From MGNI01 sp964353875 (lineage in GTDB: Bacteria; Chloroflexota; Anaerolineae; Anaerolineales; E44-bin32), in NCBI GenBank assembly GCA_964353875.1, contig CAYGXU010000063.1:1-18516 (forward strand): a stretch of 18,516 nucleotides of DNA, written 5' to 3'. Both the position numbers and the translations under genes were made by a program. The notes under the pieces are model-generated. The model did no database searches. It was given only the letters and a program-made list of their open reading frames with translations, and was not told where the DNA came from. This document shows positions 18,445-18,516 of this stretch, piece after piece (positions within the stretch are counted from its first letter, which is position 1; each line of letters opens with the position of its first letter).

Positions 18445-18516
18445 CCTTAACCTCGTATCTCCACGTAAGCCAGGACGAGCAATGATGACCTTCTTTTGAC
18501 GCATAGAGGCTGCGGC

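Noticed and set aside
18445..18516. Start of another gene after the dehydrogenase
   Set aside because: Only 72 bases remain, with no ribosome site followed by a sustained frame. The ATG at 18482 region reaches a stop within a few codons.

Overview
The window is dominated by one very large gene. A single reading frame on the + strand runs from about 606 to 16313 (about 5,235 residues as assembled, including a 100-N gap at 1877-1976) and encodes a secreted, calcium-binding, mosaic surface protein. Two ordinary metabolic genes follow on the same strand: an IclR-family regulator (16461-17243) and an Ldh_2-type malate/lactate dehydrogenase (17395-18444). Base composition is moderately high in GC. 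The mix of a giant Sec-exported RTX protein with tandem C-terminal 'YWDGxxW...PGxYxLV' modules and an IclR/Ldh_2 pair looks to me like an environmental or metagenome-assembled bacterium, perhaps Chloroflexota (Anaerolineae-like). That placement is a family-level impression and not a proof; Planctomycetota or another phylum with giant proteins is possible.

Layout. 1-111 is a large imperfect palindrome. 112-605 is an AT-richer intergenic and leader region with a small hairpin, candidate promoter elements, and homopolymer tracts (A9, T7, T8) arranged in nested hairpins just before the giant gene. It also holds a possible 49-residue leader ORF whose stop overlaps the giant gene's start as ATGA. 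The giant protein reads in order: Sec signal peptide; a 179-residue acidic linker with no Lys or Arg; a short beta-helix-like region; a first RTX patch interrupted by the assembly gap; about 2,200 residues of non-RTX central region carrying EF-hand-like loops and six close cysteine pairs; about 2,000 residues in which RTX nonapeptide blocks alternate with recurring 'DTLDFS' and 'LPxxW...FExxxGG' modules; a Pro-rich linker; and three tandem C-terminal modules.

The protein should be exported by Sec, fold on binding calcium, be stabilised by disulfides, and act at or beyond the cell surface as an adhesin, matrix or sheath component. This is inference from architecture; no catalytic domain was recognised. 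Downstream, the IclR regulator probably controls the dehydrogenase gene. The 151-bp gap between them holds a good promoter (TTGCCA-16-TATAGT) whose -35 lies inside a 14-bp inverted repeat, a plausible operator. The dehydrogenase probably starts a catabolic operon that continues past the window edge.
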